Origin: Deltaproteobacteria bacterium
GTDB taxonomy: Bacteria; Desulfobacterota; Binatia; HRBIN30
Length of the DNA: 37,254 bases
Direction: 5' to 3'
Assembly (NCBI GenBank): GCA_016200585.1
Contig: JACQEN010000310.1
Location: forward strand, 1-37,254
The number at the start of each line of letters is the position of its first letter. The stretch's first letter is position 1. Below, one piece after another: positions 25,087-33,437 of this stretch. The notes under the pieces were generated by a model. It searched no databases. It saw only the letters and a program-made list of their open reading frames with translations, and had not been told where the DNA came from. The position numbers and the translations under genes were made by a program.

Positions 25087-26685
25087 TTATTCGGACCGAC
25101 CCGTCGCCCGCGATCTGCTCGCAACCGGTAACTCGAGGTGGAAGATCGCGCCGCCCGCCGCGTTCGGTTCGGCCCACAGCTGGCCGTGGTGGGCTTCGAC
25201 GATCGAGCGGCTGATGGCAAGGCCCATCCCCAGGCCACCGGGTTTGGTGGTGAAGAAGGCCTCGAAGATCCGGTCCGCTACTTGCGGTAGACCGACACCG
25301 GAGTCGCGAACGGTGATATGCACTCGTTCCGTGCCGATCGCGACGGTCTCGACTTCGACCAGGCGCCGTTCGGGGCTGCTTGCAACCACAGCTTCGACGG
25401 CGTTGCGGATCAGGTTGACCAGGACCTGACGGATCTGAACGCGATCGAGGACCATCTGCGGCAGCGGCGTCGCGAGACGCAGGCGCAGCGTCACCTGACG
25501 ATTGCGGGCGTCGGTTTCCAGCACCTGGGCCGTCTCGCTGACGATTTCGTTGATGTCGCAGGTTTCGAGACTTGGACTGCGATTGCCGACGAAATCGCGT
25601 ACCCTGCGCAACACGGCTGCGGCGCGGCGCGCTTCGTCGGCGACGCGTTGAGCGATGGCGTGCAGCTCTACCGTATCGAACTTCCCTTCGCGCATGCGCA
25701 CGGCGAGTCCGTCGGCGTAGTTTACGATCGCACCGAGCGGCTGGTTGATCTCGTGCGCCAGCTCGGCGGCCATCTGTCCCATCGTGGCCATGCGTTGTAC
25801 GTGGGCCAGCTCGGCCTGTTGCTCGCGCCTCTTCTCGTCGGCACTGCGGCGATCGGTGACGTCACTGGCGACGCCGCGCAGCTCGATTGCCCCGTCACTG
25901 CGCTGTATGCGCCGGGCCAGGCTGCGAACCCAACGGGATGTACCGCTCTTGGTCGCGATTCGATGCTCGATGGGCTCCATTCGATCGGCCAAGGCGAGCT
26001 CGAACTGCGCGAAGACTTCAGGGCGCTCTTCTTCCGGGACGAGTATCGAGAAATGTCTGCCGAGGAGCTCGTCGGGCGTATAGCCGGTGAGCTCGTAAAT
26101 CGCCGGACTCAGATAGGTGAACTGGCCGGTGGGGTCGATTGCGTAGACGACGTCGTGCACGGTTTCCACGAGCTCGCGATAGCGCTGCTCGGAAGTGCGC
26201 AGGCGCTCGTTGATGTTAGCGATCTCGGCGGTGCGCTCTTCGACGCGACGTTCGAGATCGAGGCGCACCTCGAGCTCACGCCGCCGTCGTTCGCTGACGT
26301 CGCGCGAAGTGACGACGATGCCGCGAACGATCGAATCGCCGAGCAAGTTGCGTCCGATGCCTTCGATGGCGCGCCAACTGCCGTCGGCACAGCGATAGCG
26401 GAACTCGCCGGTGTCCGTCGATTCGGCTGCGGCGATGCCGCGCGTGAACTTCAGCAATAGGTCGTCGCGATCGTCGGGGTGGACGAGGTCGAAGGCGTTC
26501 TTGCCGACCAGATCGTCGGGCCGATGGCCGAGCACGTGTTCGTGCGATGGGCTGACGTAGCGCAGCGTGCCGTCCGGCTCGATGATGGCGATGAGGTCGG
26601 TAACGCTCTCGATCAGGATGCGGAAAATCCTGTCTTGATCTTCGGCCAGTTGCCGCTCTGCTTGTGAATTCCCGCGTCTTGCCAA
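25087..26685 (-). CDS. Two-PAS sensor histidine kinase (orphan)
   Basis: Cytoplasmic sensor kinase of about 532 residues. TTG 26685 is preferred (GGAGAG about 7 nt upstream); no ATG fits and a TTG at 26709 is the alternative. Order: PAS domain 1 (about 15-130, IFRILIESVTDLIAIIEPDG, VLGHRPDDLVGKNAFDLVHPDD), a coiled linker (RRRELEVRLDLERRVEERTAE), PAS domain 2 (about 170-285), then HisKA with phospho-acceptor His311 in ELAHEINQPLGAIVNYADG. The HATPase part has the N-box LVNLIRNAVEAV, the G1 box VRDSGVGLP and GGLGMGLAISRSIVEAHHGQLW. There are no transmembrane helices, receiver domain or neighbouring response regulator, so the partner is elsewhere. NtrB/FixL-like layout. Confidence 0.9.
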   Translation of the reverse strand: MARRGNSQAERQLAEDQDRIFRILIESVTDLIAIIEPDGTLRYVSPSHEHVLGHRPDDLVGKNAFDLVHPDDRDDLLLKFTRGIAAAESTDTGEFRYRCADGSWRAIEGIGRNLLGDSIVRGIVVTSRDVSERRRRELEVRLDLERRVEERTAEIANINERLRTSEQRYRELVETVHDVVYAIDPTGQFTYLSPAIYELTGYTPDELLGRHFSILVPEEERPEVFAQFELALADRMEPIEHRIATKSGTSRWVRSLARRIQRSDGAIELRGVASDVTDRRSADEKRREQQAELAHVQRMATMGQMAAELAHEINQPLGAIVNYADGLAVRMREGKFDTVELHAIAQRVADEARRAAAVLRRVRDFVGNRSPSLETCDINEIVSETAQVLETDARNRQVTLRLRLATPLPQMVLDRVQIRQVLVNLIRNAVEAVVASSPERRLVEVETVAIGTERVHITVRDSGVGLPQVADRIFEAFFTTKPGGLGMGLAISRSIVEAHHGQLWAEPNAAGGAIFHLELPVASRSRATGRSE

Positions 26686-26843
26686 CGTGACTCTCCGCCC
26701 GTGCCCCAAGGCGCGTATACGGCCGTTATGACGCCGGCGTCAAGAATGGTGGCAGCGATCGGTGGTGTCTCAGTTTAGTCATGAAGTGCATGGGCTGAGA
26801 CCGCTTCCCTTGCTCCCCTCTCCGACACACGCGTGGCAGTGGA

Positions 26844-27641
26844 CTAGCGCCCGCTGAACAGCGGTTTGCGCTTGCCGAGAAACGCTGCCACGCCTTCGCG
26901 GTAGTCCTCACTGTCGAAGCAACGGCGATTGAGAGCCCGCAGCTTTTTCGGATCGCGCTCGGAGGAGGGTTTCATGGCTTCGCCGATGGCCGCTTTGTGC
27001 GCGGCCAGAGTCAATGGCGCGCACTCCGACATCCGCAGGGCGTAGTCGCGGGTCTCAGCTTCCAGTTGGTCGGCCGGTACGACGCGATTGACCAGCCCGA
27101 TGCGTAGGGCGTCGTCGGCACTGATGGCGCGGGTGGAGAGCAGCAAGTCGGCCGCGTTCGTCGGCCCGACCACATGCACCAGGCTTTCGACCCCGCGTTC
27201 GAACGGATAGGCAAGACCGAGCCTCGCCGCCGGAATCGCAAAACGCGCGTGATCGGCTGCAAACCGCAGGTCGCAAGCGAGTGCCACGGAGCAACCGCCG
27301 CCGAAGCACAGGCCGTTGATCATCGCCATCACCGGCTTGGAGACGGTTGCGATGGCCTCCAATGCCGCGTGCGTCAGTCGGTCGTACTCCTCGGTCATCT
27401 TGAAATCGGCGCGTAGGGCAGGGAACTCGCTGATGTCGGCTCCTGAAATGAAAGCTTCGTCACCGGCCCCTCGTAAGACGACCACGCGGACCGTGCTCTC
27501 GCTTTCGAGCTTTCCGAATTCTTCGGCGAGGCCACGCCAGACGGCTTGCGTCAGCGCATTTCGTGCGGCGGGGCGATTCACCACCACCCAAGCGATGGGC
27601 GCTTCGATCCTCACGACCAGCGGAACGGCGTGTTTGGTCAT
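26844..27641 (-). CDS. Crotonase-fold enoyl-CoA hydratase/isomerase family protein
   Basis: 265-residue CoA-ester enzyme. ATG 27641 gives MTKHAVPLVVRIEAPIAWVVVNRPAARNAL, the usual first strands. The oxyanion-hole segments are present: AFISGADISEF and NGLCFGGGCSVALACDLRFA. At the two catalytic glutamates of classical enoyl-CoA hydratase the sequence reads IPAARLGL (Ala for the first Glu) and NAADLLLSTRAI (Asp near the second). Simple hydratase activity is therefore uncertain, and isomerase or another crotonase chemistry is as likely. No beta-oxidation neighbours are in view. It is divergent from the HTH gene, with a 205-bp shared upstream region. Confidence 0.88.
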   Translation of the reverse strand: MTKHAVPLVVRIEAPIAWVVVNRPAARNALTQAVWRGLAEEFGKLESESTVRVVVLRGAGDEAFISGADISEFPALRADFKMTEEYDRLTHAALEAIATVSKPVMAMINGLCFGGGCSVALACDLRFAADHARFAIPAARLGLAYPFERGVESLVHVVGPTNAADLLLSTRAISADDALRIGLVNRVVPADQLEAETRDYALRMSECAPLTLAAHKAAIGEAMKPSSERDPKKLRALNRRCFDSEDYREGVAAFLGKRKPLFSGR

Positions 27642-27788
27642 CCCGGCGCTTCTACCGAGGAGTATTCCCTGCCGCAACCGCGGTCTCGGTGTCGAGTTGC
27701 AATGTCACGGTCTGCGCCGCCGGCCGCCATGCGCTCGAAAAGGCCGGCAAGTCAGCCTTCTCGAATGCTCGCGATGGATGCTGGCGAT

Positions 27789-27818
27789 GTTGCAGTGCAA
27801 CTCTGCAACGCGTATCAT
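27789..27818 (+). promoter_or_regulatory. Sigma-70-like promoter overlapped by an inverted-repeat operator
   Basis: A -35 box TTGCAG (27790-27795), 17-bp spacer and -10 box TATCAT (27813-27818) sit 28 bp before the ATG at 27847. A perfect inverted repeat GTTGCAG-N7-CTGCAAC (27789-27809), with a nested GTTGCA-G-TGCAAC, covers the -35 box and most of the spacer. A protein bound there would block RNA polymerase, so autorepression by the downstream HTH protein is the natural guess. Confidence 0.6.
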
Positions 27819-27846
27819 TCGCCGGGCTGATGATTGGTGAGGATGC

Positions 27847-28797
27847 ATGACCGGTGTTCCAACCGCTAAGCCGAGCAAGACGACGGCTCTGTGGCTGACG
27901 CCTGCTCTCCAAGCCGAGCTGGAGTGGTTGGCGGGTGAAGGCCCCCCGAACGTCTCGCGACACGCGCGGATCGTCCTCGGCCGAGCCCAGGGGATGTCGA
28001 TTCGTGAGGTCGCGTTGCGCGTCGGTGTGCACCCGAACAGTGTACGCAACTGCTTGCGTCGATTTGAAAGCTTGGGGTTGCGCGGCCTCGGGCACGCCAG
28101 TGCCGGCAAGCCCAAGAACATCGCTTTTACCGATGCCGTGCGCGATGAAATCGCTCGCTTGGCGATGCGTTCACCGAGCAGCGCTGGCGAAGATTACGCA
28201 GCGTGGTCCTTGCGCCGGCTGCGTGAGTACTTGCTACGCCGGGGCATCGTTCAGGACATCAGCGTCGAAGGCTTGCGCCAATTGCTGCGCGGCCTACCGT
28301 TGCCCCCGGCCTTTTGGCGTCGTGGAGCGCGACAAACCACGCCGCTGAGCCCCGAGGTGCAGCACGCCCTTGAGATTCTCGCTCAGGCACCGCGCGCCGA
28401 TCGTGCTTTGCGAGCGCAGATCGTCTTGGCCAATAGCCAGGGGCTGAGTGAAACCGAGATCGCTTCCGCCTTGCATGTCGGTCGCGAAACGGTGCGCCGC
28501 TGGCTGCGTCGCTTCCGGCGTTCTGGGATTCTGGGCTTGCAGAGCGGCAGCGGTTCTGCGGTGATCGGCCCGCACACGCGGCGAATGATTGTCCGCACGG
28601 CTACCTCCGATCCGCAACGCTTCGGCGTCGACGAACCGGTTTGGTCGTTCGAGACGTTGCGCACCGCTCTCGTTCAGGCACGGATCGTACGCAACATCAG
28701 TCGCAAACAGTTGCAGCGCATCCTTGATGAAGCGCGTGTTGAGCTGGCGGAAAATCCGGTGACGGTTGTGCCGCAACGCAGCGACGCCGTGGGCTGA
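27847..28797 (+). CDS. Tandem IS630-type winged-HTH DNA-binding protein without transposase catalytic domain
   Basis: 316 residues made of two homologous halves. Half one (about 17-150) has SRHARIVLGRAQGMSIREVALRVGV-HPNSVRNCLRRFESLGLRGL. Half two (about 168-295) has LRAQIVLANSQGLSETEIASALHVGRETVRRWLRRFRRSGILGL. Each HTH is followed by a winged segment ending in (S/F)xxxLRxxLxxxxIVxxIS(V/R)xxLxxxL. This is the N-terminal DNA-binding architecture of IS630/Tc1-mariner transposases, present twice. The DDE nuclease domain is absent and no insertion-sequence ends are seen. It is most likely a domesticated DNA-binding regulator rather than a transposase. GGTGAGG (27836-27842) is the ribosome-binding site. 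Confidence 0.82.
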   Translation: MTGVPTAKPSKTTALWLTPALQAELEWLAGEGPPNVSRHARIVLGRAQGMSIREVALRVGVHPNSVRNCLRRFESLGLRGLGHASAGKPKNIAFTDAVRDEIARLAMRSPSSAGEDYAAWSLRRLREYLLRRGIVQDISVEGLRQLLRGLPLPPAFWRRGARQTTPLSPEVQHALEILAQAPRADRALRAQIVLANSQGLSETEIASALHVGRETVRRWLRRFRRSGILGLQSGSGSAVIGPHTRRMIVRTATSDPQRFGVDEPVWSFETLRTALVQARIVRNISRKQLQRILDEARVELAENPVTVVPQRSDAVG

Positions 28798-28876
28798 ATT
28801 TCACGCCTGCAGTTTTGCTCGCTCGTGGCAATCGGAGTCGCCGGTAGGTCTGCGACAGTTGCTGTAGCGCCCGTCC

Positions 28877-30532
28877 TCAGGGAAAGACTCTGGAGCGTGA
28901 GCCGTTGCGAAGAGCCACGGCCTTGGACACGCTCGCACTACCCATGGCCACGGACAAGCTGACGTCTTGTGTGCGCGCCATCGATAAATCGAGCCCGGTC
29001 GCTCGCAGGTGTACCATGAAAGACCCCGGACCAAGGACGGACAGAGTCAGGGTAGTTCTGCCGCTCGTGCGCACGTCGCGATAGCGCAGCCGCGTTCCCA
29101 GACGACTCACTTGCCAATGCCCGGGCGGCACGGCGAGTCGTAACAACGATGTTCCGGCAACCTGAGCGCTCAAGATCAGCGTGTCGCGGCTGTGGATGAA
29201 CTGTTGATCGGTCAACTGCAGGAGACCGTCGACGACGAGTCGGTCGCTTTGTGGCCGGCTGGCCGTGTCGAAGACCAGCGCAAATTGGCGCAAATGGAGG
29301 CTGCCGCTGAGGCCTGAGGGGTAGAGAGAGCATACCGCCGCCTGATCGTCGGCGTGCAAGCTGGCGCCGCGTCCGTCGAAGTGCGCCGCGTAGTACATCG
29401 TCGCATCGCGCAAGATCGGGTCGCTTTCATTCGGATCATCCGATGAGTGGGCAAGGCCGATACTGTGCCCAAGCTCGTGGGTGATGACCTCGGAAATATT
29501 GCCGATGTTCCAGAAGCCGCACCCCTCGAATCCGTTGTTGACGACGACGTCGCCCTCGGTGATGCGATAGAAGGTGCCGCCGTTGAATTGCTGCGGGTTA
29601 CCGGAATCGGCACACACCCCGCCGATCGCAAGGACACCGACGCAATTCATAGGATCTTGAATTTCATCGAACGGATCATTGAACAGGATCTGGGAGCGTC
29701 CGTCGCAGGCCCCAAACGGAGCGGATTCGGCTGTTCCCCCGCGTTGCAAGCGCAGACCCGTACACTCCGGGCTTCCCCAGACGGCCAGCGCCGCCTCGGC
29801 GGCGGCGATCGAGGCGGCGGTTCCAAGCGTGGCGTCGCCGGCAGCGTCGATCGCGTAGGTCGGTGGATCTGCCACATCAGGACCAAACCAGCGCAGCGCC
29901 GGCGGGCCGGAGAACGTGAACTGACTCTGCCAGCGCGAGCCGCTCGCCACTACCTGCGGTGCTGCGATCGCGTCGTCGCCCTCGTGCAAGGTAGCCCGGG
30001 CACGCAGCTGCTGCAGCAAGTCGGATAGTCGATACATTGTCACCTGCGGTCCGCGGCTCAAAGTCCCCGAGGGACTCATCGTTCCAACCTCGGCGAGGTC
30101 GCGTATGGCGACGTCGTTGCCTGCCTCGTCTTGAGAGATGGTGAACTTACCCATCGCCAGGTAGGTCGTGTGCAGCTGACCGCTGGCGTCGCGGTGGACA
30201 AACAAGAGAACCCGCTCGCCAACCCAGAACCGAGGTGCACCAACCAGCCAGCGTCTGCTGCCCCCGATGTCGCCGCCGGATTCGACGACAACGATTTCCG
30301 CAGAGTCGTAGCGCGCTTTCAGAGATTGCTCGACGCTCAACTCGATGTTGGTGCGGACGTCGCCGTGGTTGTCGACGGCAGTCAAGGATACGACCTGGCC
30401 GACAACCGCTGCCTCCGAAGCCTCCAGGAGCTGCTCCGGCGAAGCGAGGATAAAGGTAGTCGCTGCTGCGGGACCAGTGAGAGCCGGCCCACCCCAAAGC
30501 AACAATACCACTAGCCACAATCGCAAACGCAT
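28877..30532 (-). CDS. Secreted matrixin-type zinc metalloprotease
   Basis: 551 residues from ATG 30532. The signal peptide (MRLRLWLVVLLLWGGPALTG) ends near AAATT. Residues about 25-140 form a beta-rich domain often seen before such proteases (LLEASEAAVVGQVVSLTAV ... VLLFVHRD). The catalytic domain carries the full metzincin motif HELGHSIGLAH (about residue 351) and a Met-turn, RDATMYYAAH. Around it are Cys residues (ECTGL, FGACDG, PMNCVGV, GVCADS, FEGCGFW) that may form disulfides. The C-terminal 180 residues are beta-rich without a known anchor. It probably degrades extracellular protein. It is divergent from the four-Cys-domain genes. Confidence 0.86.
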   Translation of the reverse strand: MRLRLWLVVLLLWGGPALTGPAAATTFILASPEQLLEASEAAVVGQVVSLTAVDNHGDVRTNIELSVEQSLKARYDSAEIVVVESGGDIGGSRRWLVGAPRFWVGERVLLFVHRDASGQLHTTYLAMGKFTISQDEAGNDVAIRDLAEVGTMSPSGTLSRGPQVTMYRLSDLLQQLRARATLHEGDDAIAAPQVVASGSRWQSQFTFSGPPALRWFGPDVADPPTYAIDAAGDATLGTAASIAAAEAALAVWGSPECTGLRLQRGGTAESAPFGACDGRSQILFNDPFDEIQDPMNCVGVLAIGGVCADSGNPQQFNGGTFYRITEGDVVVNNGFEGCGFWNIGNISEVITHELGHSIGLAHSSDDPNESDPILRDATMYYAAHFDGRGASLHADDQAAVCSLYPSGLSGSLHLRQFALVFDTASRPQSDRLVVDGLLQLTDQQFIHSRDTLILSAQVAGTSLLRLAVPPGHWQVSRLGTRLRYRDVRTSGRTTLTLSVLGPGSFMVHLRATGLDLSMARTQDVSLSVAMGSASVSKAVALRNGSRSRVFP

Positions 30533-30703
30533 CGATTTAGCGCCGGGCGCCCGACGAAGTTGTTGCTTTGCTTGAGCAAGTGATGCGCCAAAGTGCAGAA
30601 CAAAGGCCTCTGGTTCCAATGACAAATCGCCGCACGATCGCGGTGCCTTTGTGTCACTAGCTGTAGCGAGCTCGTCATTTCACTGACTGTCAAAGCGCAT
30701 AGA

Positions 30704-30829
30704 CTCTTCGAGGACAGAACCTGTCCGAAGAGGGGGCGAGAGCGTTGCCGCACCTTAGCGGCAAGCCCAGCTGGTGGATTGTGCCCACCAGTGCCATTCG
30801 GTAGGGTGCGGGGCGCTCGTTACCGAGCG
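30704..30829 (+). other. Structured leader with three predicted stem-loops
   Basis: In the 308-bp gap 30533-30840 before the next gene are CTCTTC-GA-GGACAG / CTGTCC-GAAGAG (30704-30732, 12 bp with a 2-nt bulge), CTGGTGG...CCACCAG (30771-30791) and CGCTCG-TTAC-CGAGCG (30814-30829). The last ends 11 nt before the ATG, and there is no Shine-Dalgarno sequence. The word AAGCCCAGC occurs twice (30763-30771 and 30830-30838). It might be a cis-regulatory RNA; no known riboswitch class fits. Nothing else is seen in the gap. Confidence 0.4.
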
Positions 30830-30840
30830 AAGCCCAGCAG

Positions 30841-33417
30841 ATGCGCAATGGCGTAATAGTTTGGTGCGGCGTGAGCCTGGTGATGTTTCTGGCCGCTGGC
30901 GCTTTCGTTCCTGCGCTGGCGCAGCTCCCGGGCGACCCGAACTGTGACGGCGTGGTCGATACGTCGGACATCGAGGCCGTGGTGCAGCATAATTTCGACG
31001 ACGGACCCCCGTGTACAATCAACGACATCAACGGCGATGGGCGCACATCGGCGGCCGATGTCGTGAGCCTGGTCGCGGCGGTGACGGCTCCTCCTCCGGA
31101 AGGGCCGGTGATCACGTTCCTCGGCCTCGCAGGTGCGGACGGCGCCAAGCTCAACCCGATCGGCTATGCCCAGGGCATTCCGATCTATGCGCGCAGCTCG
31201 GGGTCTGGCTTCAGACTGGTCGTTGAGGCGCGGTCTGGAAGCAATCGCGTGCAGCCCGGACGCACCATCATGAACAGCGATCCACTCAACCCCAGTCGCC
31301 GGCCGGATCTTTGGGTCATCAGCACCAATCCGCTCGGGGACGGCAGCCCGGCAGTGTGCGACGGCGGGGTTCCGGCCGTCGATCCCCCGAGCTTTGCGAG
31401 CTCGCAACGCATCACCAACGCCTTGAACGACCTCAGTTGTAACTTCGCGGTCTCGACGTCGTCGAGCTTTGCGTGCACGCAGGATAGCTTTGGCGCGGCT
31501 TCATTTCTCGGTAGCGGAACCCAGGTTCAATATTGCTTGCTGGTGCCGCGATCGTTGGCCTTTCCGGATTCCGACTCGCTGATTACCGTCCTTGTGCGCG
31601 ACACAATTGGTACGCTTGGTCCGGTGCAACAACTCCTGCTCCGAGTCGGGGTCGGTCCCTTTGCCACCTTCACAGCGACGCGGACTCCGATCCGAGTGCT
31701 GGCAACGGCCACGCGGACCCCTACCTATACCGTCGCGCTGCCGACGCCGACACTCACGCGCTCTCCATCGGCGCTCCCGACGCTGTCGCCGACAGCTGCA
31801 CCAGGCTCTCCGACACGTACGACGACGCCAAGTCGCAGCCCGACCGCTTCATCTCCTGGGGCGGCCTCGCGAACCCCTACGCGTACTCCGACGCCAAGCG
31901 TGATCGGCACCGCGACACAAACCGCGACGCGCACGCCCACGCTGGCGCCGGGCCCGATCGTCAGCTTTTTCGGACTGTCGCGCTCCGACGATACGCTGGT
32001 GGAGCCTACTACGACGACCCCCGGCGGGATCCCGGTGTATGTCAGATCGCTCGGTTTTGGATTTTCAATCGTCGTCGAGGGTCGACCCGGTCCGAATGGA
32101 CGAACGGTTGGACTCGATTCGTATGTCGACACACTCGATGCGTTGCCCGATCTGCAAATCGTCGCTTCTAATCCGCTCGGTGACGGCAGCGATGCCGTGT
32201 GCGACAAATCAGGAGCGAATGCAGGTGGTGTGCCGGCTCTCGATCCTCCGAGCTTCGTTGTCAACGACACCGACATTCGCATCATCAACGATTTCGCTTG
32301 TCGATTCGTCGATGGTCAAGGCCAACCCAAAGGGCGGTCCGGCGGCGATGCGTGCACGCGCGTACCGCCGAATCAGGATTTCGGCTTTGTCGCCGACAAC
32401 AGCACGGTGCAGTTCTGCGCTGCCATCTCACGTACTCTGGAGTTCCCGCCCGGCGATACCTTGCTGACCGTGCGCTTTCTGGACGAGAACCGAATCGACT
32501 CAGACCCACTCCCGGGCTCTGGGACGCCTGGGAACATCGCTCAGTTGATCATCCGTATCGGCAACGCCACTCCGCAAACCGCGACACCAACATCAACGCC
32601 GAGCACGACGCAAACCCCCACTCGCGTGCCGACTGTTACACGTACGCCGACGCGTCCGGGACCGACCGCGACCGGCAGTATCAGCAGCCCGACTGCGTCA
32701 CCGTCGCGAACGCCATCGCCGACCTCCGGTACCACCCCACCGCCGGGGAAATCTCCGACGCCGACCTTGTCGCGAACAGCCACGCGGTCGCGCACCCCGA
32801 CGCCGACGGTTACAAGAACGCCCGCCCCCTTCGGCGGTCCTATCGTTACCTATTTCGGGGTAGCGCGCTTCGACGGCACGCTCATCGATTCCAGCGGTTC
32901 GATGCCTGACGGCACACTGATCTACAAGCGACCGATTGGTGCGGGCTTCATCGTGGTCGTAGAAGGGCGACAGGGGTCCGCACGGCGCCCCGTCGGTGCG
33001 GTTGCCTTGTCGGATGACAGCTCCGTGCTGCCGGATCTGCAGATCCTTTCGTCGCACGATTTGGGCAACGGCAGTCCTGCCGTCTGTGACTATATCGGTG
33101 TCGGCGCAGGCGGCGTTCCCGGGGTTGATCCTCCCGACTTCGATCGCCCCGAGAATGCGCCGGCGGTCAATGATCTGGCGTGCCGGTTCCGTGACGGTTC
33201 CGGACAGCCAAACGGTCGCAGCTCGAACGACGCGTGCATCTTGTTCGGCAGTGGCGACTTCGGGTTTGCAAATTCACAGAGTACGCTCCAGTTCTGTGCT
33301 GCCGTCGACAGCATCATCGACTTCCCTTCGGGCGATACCTTGCTCACCGTGCGTTTGCGCGACACCGACGGCAACCTGGGTCCAACGGCACGCGTCATCG
33401 TTCGTATTGGCAACTAA
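30841..33417 (+). CDS. Exported protein with EF-hand pair and three copies of an unnamed four-Cys domain
   Basis: 858 residues. The signal peptide (MRNGVIVWCGVSLVMFLAAG) is cleaved near ALAQ. Residues about 30-80 are a dockerin/EF-hand-like pair (GDPNCDGVVDTSDIEAV ... DINGDGRTSAADVV). Three homologous domains follow (about 88-272, 371-577, 665-858). Each starts GPxITFxG and has GxGFxxVVE, PDLQIxxSxxLGxGSxAVCD, GGVP, ND(F/L)xCRF, DAC, FC and GDTLLTVRxRD, with four conserved cysteines. Thr/Pro/Arg-rich linkers (TPTRTPTPS type) join them. The first copy is the most diverged. I cannot assign a family or function. There is no anchor, so secreted or periplasmic. The downstream lipoprotein has two more copies. 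Confidence 0.85.
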   Translation: MRNGVIVWCGVSLVMFLAAGAFVPALAQLPGDPNCDGVVDTSDIEAVVQHNFDDGPPCTINDINGDGRTSAADVVSLVAAVTAPPPEGPVITFLGLAGADGAKLNPIGYAQGIPIYARSSGSGFRLVVEARSGSNRVQPGRTIMNSDPLNPSRRPDLWVISTNPLGDGSPAVCDGGVPAVDPPSFASSQRITNALNDLSCNFAVSTSSSFACTQDSFGAASFLGSGTQVQYCLLVPRSLAFPDSDSLITVLVRDTIGTLGPVQQLLLRVGVGPFATFTATRTPIRVLATATRTPTYTVALPTPTLTRSPSALPTLSPTAAPGSPTRTTTPSRSPTASSPGAASRTPTRTPTPSVIGTATQTATRTPTLAPGPIVSFFGLSRSDDTLVEPTTTTPGGIPVYVRSLGFGFSIVVEGRPGPNGRTVGLDSYVDTLDALPDLQIVASNPLGDGSDAVCDKSGANAGGVPALDPPSFVVNDTDIRIINDFACRFVDGQGQPKGRSGGDACTRVPPNQDFGFVADNSTVQFCAAISRTLEFPPGDTLLTVRFLDENRIDSDPLPGSGTPGNIAQLIIRIGNATPQTATPTSTPSTTQTPTRVPTVTRTPTRPGPTATGSISSPTASPSRTPSPTSGTTPPPGKSPTPTLSRTATRSRTPTPTVTRTPAPFGGPIVTYFGVARFDGTLIDSSGSMPDGTLIYKRPIGAGFIVVVEGRQGSARRPVGAVALSDDSSVLPDLQILSSHDLGNGSPAVCDYIGVGAGGVPGVDPPDFDRPENAPAVNDLACRFRDGSGQPNGRSSNDACILFGSGDFGFANSQSTLQFCAAVDSIIDFPSGDTLLTVRLRDTDGNLGPTARVIVRIGN
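31672..31950 (+). repeat. Thr/Pro-rich linker-coding simple repeat 1
   Basis: About 93 codons of low-complexity ACG/CCG/TCG-type sequence encoding TPT, TRTPT and SPT words between the first and second four-Cys domains. Such linkers are typical spacer arms of surface proteins. The codons vary, so the repeat is kept at protein rather than DNA level. Confidence 0.75.
32572..32832 (+). repeat. Thr/Pro-rich linker-coding simple repeat 2
   Basis: About 87 codons encoding a second Thr/Pro/Ser/Arg-rich spacer (PTVTRTPTRPGPT, SRTPSPTSGTTPPP words) between the second and third four-Cys domains. Composition is like the first linker, but the order of words differs. Confidence 0.75.
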
Positions 33418-33437
33418 CCCTAATTTGAAAAAAGATT

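Noticed and set aside
24885-25238. Small minus-strand ORF between the kinase and the membrane protein
   Set aside because: It overlaps the kinase C-terminus in another frame, is basic and low in complexity, has no ribosome-binding site and no recognisable fold.
25318-26460. 380-codon plus-strand open frame across the histidine kinase
   Set aside because: It is antisense to a clearly functional PAS/HisKA/HATPase protein and has no domain of its own.
27847-28797. Intact IS630 insertion sequence
   Set aside because: No DDE catalytic domain, no terminal inverted repeats and no TA target duplication could be found around the gene.
30733-30838. Cyclic-di-GMP (GEMM) riboswitch, because of a CGGTAGG..GCGGGG..TTACCGA resemblance
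   Set aside because: The conserved GEMM core (GCAAACC, GAAA loop, GACGCAAAGCC) is missing. The resemblance is confined to one hairpin and is likely chance.
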